The notes under the pieces: generated by a model | Databases searched by the model: none | What the model was told of the DNA's origin: nothing | Seen by the model: only the letters and a program-made list of their open reading frames with translations | Shown here: positions 58,790 to 64,000 of the stretch, in pieces | Numbering within the stretch: the first letter of the stretch is position 1 | Layout of the letters: every line of letters starts with the position of its first letter | Program-made: the position numbers and the translations under genes | Assembly (NCBI GenBank): GCA_036417435.1 | Contig: CM070907.1 | Span: 59,380,001 to 59,444,000, forward strand | Source: Inia geoffrensis | Lineage: Eukaryota > Chordata > Mammalia > Artiodactyla > Iniidae | Direction: 5' to 3' | Length of the DNA: 64,000 nt

Positions 58790-58991
58790 GTATTTTGTGT
58801 GCATTGGAATATCAGGTCTGCCAGCCAACTTGCTGCCTGTTTGTGTAAACAAAATCTCACTGAGGCACAGCCACACCTATTTGTGTAAGTATCGGCCATG
58901 GCTGCTTTTTCACTATAGCAATTGAAAGAGACCATATAGCCTATAATATTTACTCTTTGGTCCTTTGGAAAAAAATTCCTGACCCCTGCTG
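58790..58991. mobile_element. hAT-type MITE remnant
   Basis: The region (ccagccaacttgctgcctgtttgtgtaaac; ggcacagccacacctatttgtg; ggccatggctgctttttcac; ccatatagcctataatatttactctttggtcctttgg; cctgacccctgctg) follows a common mammalian hAT-derived MITE ending in a '...gacccctg' terminal inverted repeat. The left end is eroded, so no matching TSD is visible. Confidence 0.7.
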
Positions 58992-59810
58992 TATTTCATC
59001 AGTAGTACAGGGGACTTACCTTTTTTCCTCCTAATGCTTGCCTAGGATTACTGGTTTTCAGTATATACTTATTGAAGGAAGCCTGAAAAGAAGAAGGTAA
59101 GGAAGAATGGATGAAAGGAGGGTATAACAACTTGAGAGAATTTCTGGATTTGACAGTATCTACTCTCTTCAACACAGGCATTCTTATTAATGAACTAACT
59201 AGCCATAGTTACTAACTCCCTCTCTGAAGGAGAGTAAGTAGGCAATTGAATGAATGAATGAATGAATGATCTGCCATTCGTTGGTCACCACTCAGAATTT
59301 TCTTTTTTTTTTAACCTCAAGATCAGATGAAAAGTTACCTTAGCTAGATCACTTTAGGAAAAAGATGATAACTGCTAGGATTCACTTCCAACTTCTGTGT
59401 AAAGCAGAACCACAGCCTGGCTTCTACACTGGCAAATATTGTGTGGATAAATCTTCTCAGTTCCTGTGGACAACTTTAATTATTAAACTACCCTCACTGA
59501 TTTCTGCTGATTGTTTGGCAGACAAACAAAGTTTTATTTTTGGGAAAACTGAGTCACACACAAACTGCACTTTAAAAATATCCAAATGTGTTCATTTTGG
59601 ATTTCAAATGGTAACAACGATAATTTTACCAAAGATTTTTGAGGATTTTTTTAAAACTACCTGTTTCCAATTTGAAACTTCCTTCTCTGATTAGACTTAC
59701 ATTTCAGCCCCAAATACATAATGTTATCTTTCACATTATGCTGTGTATTCAAAAACTGCAACAATTTCCCTGATCACTTTAGTGCTGGCGTATCAGCATC
59801 TAAATTTACA
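58992..59810. other. Unassigned sequence with a short GAAT repeat
   Basis: The gaat tetranucleotide repeats at 59247-59269. The 109-codon plus frame at 59365-59694 has no recognisable domain. It starts with an ATG but lies in AT-rich DNA with no supporting context. Confidence 0.4.
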
Positions 59811-60395
59811 ATCAGCAGGACACGGAAGCAACCCAAGTGTCCATAGGCAGATGAATGGATAAAGAAGATGTGGCACATATATACAATGGAATATTGCTCA
59901 GCCATAAAAAGAAATGAAATTGAGTTATTTGTAGTGAGGTGGATGGACCTAGAGTCTGTCATACAGAGTGAAGTAAGTCAGAAAGAGAAAAACAGATACC
60001 GTATGCTAACACATATATATGGAATCTAAAAAAAAAAAAATGGTTCTGAAGAACCTAGGGGCAGGACAGGAATAAAGACGCAGATGTAGAGAATGGACTT
60101 GAGGACACGGGGAGGGGGAAGGGTAAGCTGGGACGAAGTGAGAGAGTGGCATGGACATATAAACACTACCAAATGTAAAAAATAGCTAATGGGAAGCAGC
60201 CACATAGCACAGGGAGATCAGCTCAGTGCTTTGTGACCACCTAGAGGGGTGGGATAGGGAGGGTGGGAGGGAAACGCCAGAGGGAGGAGATATGGGGATG
60301 TATGTATATGTATAGCTGATTCATTTTGTTACACAACAGAAACTAACACACCATTGTAAAGCAATTATACCCCAATAAAGTTGTTAAAAAAAAAA
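59811..60395 (+). mobile_element. 5'-truncated young L1 3' end
   Basis: An L1 tail starts in the last part of ORF2 ('aagtgtccataggcagatg', 'gatgtggcacatatatacaatgg') and runs through the 3' UTR, with 'atgggaagcagccacatagcac', 'gattcattttgttacacaac', 'ccattgtaaagcaattatacc' and an A tract to 60395. I could not fix a TSD. It is colinear with the 3' part of the large L1 (53340-53925) and with 33150-33757. Confidence 0.9.
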
Positions 60396-61901
60396 CATGT
60401 AAAACTAACTAACTAACTAAATTCAAAGTTCAGACAATGAATGTGTTAAGGAGGCAACTTAACACCTTCCAACTTCTTTTTTTTCCTTCAGCTGTACATC
60501 TTGGAAAATCAGCAGTATTTGCACAAACATATGTTTCACTTGTTAAGCTTTAGTCCACGGGGTCTTGCTTTGACCTTCAATTAACATTATAACACCCAGT
60601 CCCCAAAAACTAGCCTTGAAAAATAGAGTATGGGCCAGATGCCCATCAGAACAGCGTCAGTTATCAAACTCTTTAAATTTTGAATTATTTGGTTTGTCTT
60701 TGTCTTTCTCTGAGCTTGGCACATAGAGGTAACCAATTTTTATATATTGAATGAATGACCGCTGATAATTGGAAATAAACCAACATGGTCACCAACAATG
60801 AAAGCTAAGAATAATGTAAATCCCCCTCATCTCCCTCCAACAATATGCACCCAGACCCAGAAACACTTCAATGTTATAGTGGTTTTTACTGATGCATGGT
60901 GATCTATTTAAAATTCCATCTTTAAAAAGCCCATATTTTTCTCTTTTCATATTCTGGGTGTGAATGAAGCATAAAACAGATTTTTCAGAGCTGTTATTAC
61001 ACTGACACTGAAGCTAAAAAATACATAAAGCATGCCAGTTGGAAACCTTGGAGATTTTGTAGATATTTTATGTTTTAATTTTCAATCCTCTATATACCCA
61101 AGTTATTTTCTAATAACTTGGTGAATGCTACTGCTTCTGTCTGTATAACTACCCACTACTGAATGTTTTAAGTAAGTATATAAACTAATAAGGCATGGTG
61201 AACCATCACAGAATACAATAAATATAATCAAGGCTCTATCCAAATATTTTTCTTTTCCTAAATGTTTCATCCTTTGTAATATACCCAGTATTAATGTAAG
61301 TAGAGTGGGTGACCAGATGTCCACCATTTCCAACACCTTTTCTTTGTTTAAATTGCAATGAGAAAACATACTTTTCTGCACATTCTCAGTTGCTGCCTTT
61401 CACAACCCCTGCCCTCTATCTCCCTTTAACCCAAGAGATGACTGGACTAGCTCCCATCCTGCCATTGCCTTTGGTCACAGTATCCATCATTGGCCTTCAA
61501 ACCAACTGCATCAGTGAAATAAAATTACTCTTAATATTACTTACAAAGCACCAGAAATATTAATGTTGCAGTAAGAAAGAAGCAGATAAAAGGGAAGCTA
61601 GCACACAAAAAAAAGCCTTAATAAAAAGCAGCAGAGCTTCCGTTGCTACTAAACAAGTAGAAACATGAATTCTGGCCCTCACCTTCTTCAATGCTCCTGA
61701 AAGTAGTTATCGTATAACACAGTCATTTGCCACAGTAACCTTTTCAAATTGATCCCATTCTATCAAGTGATTTTTTTCCCCCAGACAGTTCAGCACCCAT
61801 TACCCTTTCCTACAGAAACTTCCAGGGAAGTTAACCACATTCACTCTACTCCCAAGGTGCTCTTTAGCAGGTTTAGATGTCCTCTGCCTTCTGAATGGGA
61901 G
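60396..61901. other. Mostly unique sequence
   Basis: An aact tetranucleotide run sits at about 60402-60420. No gene or named repeat is recognised. Frames at 61103-61381 (minus) and 61309-61563 (plus) overlap on opposite strands and lack domains. Confidence 0.4.
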
Positions 61902-62275
61902 TGTTAATGGGTTGAATTCTGTCCCTCCAAAATGTATATGTTGAAGTTCTAACATCGAGTACTTCAGGACATGAATGTGTTTAGCACTACGGACACTGAA
62001 GAGGTCATTAAGCTTCAATGAGGGCATTGGGGTGGAACCTAAGCTAGTATGACTGGTGTCCTTATAAGAAGAGATTAAGACAGACTCACACAGAAAAATG
62101 ACAAGGTGAAGACGGAGGGAGAAGATGGCCATCTATAAGCCAAGAAGAGGGAGGGGCCTTAGAGGATGTCAACCCTGATATTAGACTTCTAGCTTTCAGA
62201 ACTATGAGAAAATAAACTGCTGTTTAAGCCATTCAGTCTGTAGTATTTCATCATGGTAATTCTAACTAATTAATA
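61902..62275 (+). mobile_element. MaLR solo LTR (MLT1-like), plus strand
   Basis: An LTR from tgttaatgggttgaattctg to about 62275 contains 'caaaatgtatatgttgaagttctaacatc' (61928-61956), 'gaggtcattaagcttcaatgaggg' (62001), 'gactggtgtccttataagaagagatt' region (62052), 'gaagatggccatctataagcc' (62121) and 'atgagaaaataaactgctgtttaagcc'. It is the best match here to MLT1A-type LTRs, with no internal sequence next to it. The 110-codon minus frame across it is incidental. Confidence 0.83.
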
Positions 62276-62935
62276 TGAGAATAAATAATTTTTTGTTTAT
62301 AAAACACTGTTTAAAATTTGTTAGTGCAATGGGTTTTGGCTATTTTATCTGGTTCCTTCTTGGTACAGTTGGCATGCTTTCACAACTCCTACCCCTTTTT
62401 AAAATTTACAAACCAATCACAAATGTGTTGCTGATAAATTGTTGGGTGCAATGTAAGAACAAAAACAAGTTCTTCAATCAGAAAATGTCAAGGATCTGCT
62501 TTCATCAGGGAAAGTACAAAGAGGTGATATGAGTACTTTGTATCAGGGTCAAAATCTAGAAGAGGAGGGAAAAAATAGCAATATATTGTAAAGTTAAAAT
62601 TGTTATGTGGTTCTTGTCCTGTTTTTGAGATTTGCAATATGATAGGTGACAGAAGAGAAATGGGAACATAGGCTACTAAATTCTACACAGCCAATACCCT
62701 CCCAACTCTGCTGTAGAAAGACTTGTGTTTAGAAAACAGCTTAAGACCTTGCTTTAAAATGAGAAAGAAAGAAAAAAAAAAAAAAGAAGAGCAGGGGAGG
62801 GGAAGAGAGAGAGAACATATCTCCACGTTGCATATAAGGAAATTATAAAATTAGCAGGAAATTCAGGCTGTCTTCCCTTAATAACCTTTTGACTTTGGGT
62901 CCTGAATGGACTGAATTTCCTATCAGTTCTCATTT
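62276..62935. other. Unassigned sequence with an A/G-rich tract
   Basis: A gaaa/poly-A/ggga purine-rich low-complexity tract lies at about 62760-62815. No gene is supported. The 85-codon plus frame 62275-62532 shows no domain. Confidence 0.4.
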
Positions 62936-63350
62936 GTCAAAATTCTTCTCATTCAACCACAAGATACTGTCCACATGGCCTTGCCTCTACAGAGCTTTCA
63001 TAAATATATCAGAAGCTTGTCTCATCATCTCCTTTTCCATAGTATTTTGGACATACCTATCCTAGCATCTTCTAAACTACATTGCAATTAGTGGTTCACA
63101 TGCTTTTCTCTCCCATTGGACTGTAAGCCTAAGGGTACAACTTTAAGTCTGAAATAATAATTCAGCCAATAAATGACAAGAATGACAAGTGAGGAATATA
63201 GAAAGTAGGTATCTTTAGAGCTCAGGCAGAAGCAAAAGATAATTTTTTGAACACTTCCTGATGGAAGTGCACTTGGACTGAATTTTGAAATAATGTGAAT
63301 AGACTGACACTTTGGAGCATACATTCATTCAACAAATATTCAGTGGGGGT
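62936..63350. mobile_element. L2-like remnants
   Basis: 62940-63190 ('cattcaaccacaagatactg', 'ttctctcccattggactgtaagcc', 'taagtctgaaataataattcagcc') resembles plus-strand L2 near its 3' end. 63235-63350 ('cactttggagcatacattcattcaacaaatattc') starts like an antisense L2 3' end. Both matches are partial. Confidence 0.45.
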
Positions 63351-64000
63351 CTATTATGTCAGTTAAGCATGGGGGATTATTTGGAAGTAAAATTATACAA
63401 GGCTGTTAAGAAAATTTTTTAAATTAGGAAACAAAAATAATAGGAGGAAAATATATAAAAACAAATTTCAAGGAAATTTCTTTTATCATCATTGCCTTCA
63501 GTGCATAGTTATTGCCTCATTGTTTTCATACTATGCTTCCAAAACAGGGAAATATTAAAACAATGCCAAACATAACACTTAAGTAATTCAGTGGAAGCTG
63601 TACAACATTGTGGTTTAAACTGAGATATTTAAGATCCTCAATACTACTAAATTAATGTCCTTTAAGTTTTTTTTTTCTTAAACCTAAGTTATGCGTGTGC
63701 ACATTAAAATTTTATGATATGTGCATGTCCACCATAAATGTTTTATGGCTTATTAGAAAGCATGATTATAATAAACTTTGACCTAATAAATTTCCTAGGG
63801 AAGTGTTATATTATCATTGCATTTTTGTTTTCACATTATGAGTATTATGTTATATAAAAGAAATGCTGGATTAAAGTGCAGAATATTAAATATGTGCCTT
63901 TTTAGGGAGAATGTTACATTTTCAAAGCACAGACCTAAATTAACTCTTACATTGTCCTTGTCAAGGAGACACTATTATCTCAGTTTTACAGTTGGAAAAA
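63351..64000. other. Unassigned; possible MIR at the window edge
   Basis: No gene is present. At 63940-64000 'taactcttacattgtccttg', 'aaggagacactattatctcag' and 'ttttacagttgg' read like the start of a plus-strand MIR core, cut by the window end. Confidence 0.4.

Noticed and set aside
59365..59694. 109-codon ORF as a candidate small gene
   Set aside because: There is no recognisable domain, and no splice or promoter support. Comparative data would be needed to reconsider it.
1..64000. CRISPR array, operon, phage or plasmid content
   Set aside because: No regularly spaced repeats, ribosome binding sites, dense coding or prokaryotic genes are present. Everything recognised is mammalian repeat DNA.

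Overview
The window is AT-rich mammalian nuclear DNA, almost certainly from a cetacean (whale or dolphin). The diagnostic evidence is CHR-family tRNA-derived SINEs: CHR-2-type copies at 15954, 17489, 47544, 49515 and 51187, a CHR-1-type copy at 5409, and long CHR variants at 17041 and 34603. Several have near-perfect target-site duplications (TSDs), so the family was active recently in this lineage. Cetartiodactyl L1 3' ends (126, 22568, 32858, 59811) and a nearly complete L1 (about 47792-53925) agree. I see no bacterial, viral-genome or organelle sequence.

I find no host protein-coding gene, tRNA, rRNA or CRISPR array. The only open frames with a recognisable coding origin are decayed L1 ORF1 and ORF2. 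The other short ORFs are translations of repeats, microsatellites or unique AT-rich DNA. The window is intergenic or deep intronic.

Layout. 1-3862: recent L1 3' end, older L1/HAL1-like remnant, GC-richer unexplained patch, CA-rich repeat, old L1 split by a long TA tract. 3863-8470: largely unique, with MIRs, a CHR-1 SINE and a 22-bp-arm palindrome. 8470-13950: ancient plus-strand L1. 14155-17710: MIR, two antisense L1 3' ends, L2-like remnant, CHR SINEs including a head-to-head inverted pair. 18240-25085: L2 pieces, then a long antisense ancient L1 broken by a MaLR LTR, another L1 3' end, a microsatellite and a younger L1 tail, then an LTR-like repeat. 25100-32800: mostly unique, with MIR and L2; the most repeat-poor part. 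32815-38330: antisense ancient L1 carrying a young L1, a long CHR SINE, a clean solo LTR with a 5-bp TSD and a 38-bp tandem repeat, and a second LTR composite. 38340-46915: degraded LTR-retrotransposon material, including three MaLR LTRs. 47544-53925: a near-full-length L1 split by two SINEs. 53962-64000: MaLR LTRs, a hAT-type MITE, an L1 3' end, MIR and L2 remnants and unique DNA.

Nothing amounts to an undescribed biological system. The observations most worth checking are the palindrome at 6360-6405, the solo LTR at 35141-35564, the inverted SINE pair at 17041-17693, the nested L1/SINE locus at 47544-53925 and the repeat-poor stretch 28270-32075. Family names are from memory of consensus sequences, without a repeat search. 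Subfamily names and the boundaries of old elements are approximate.
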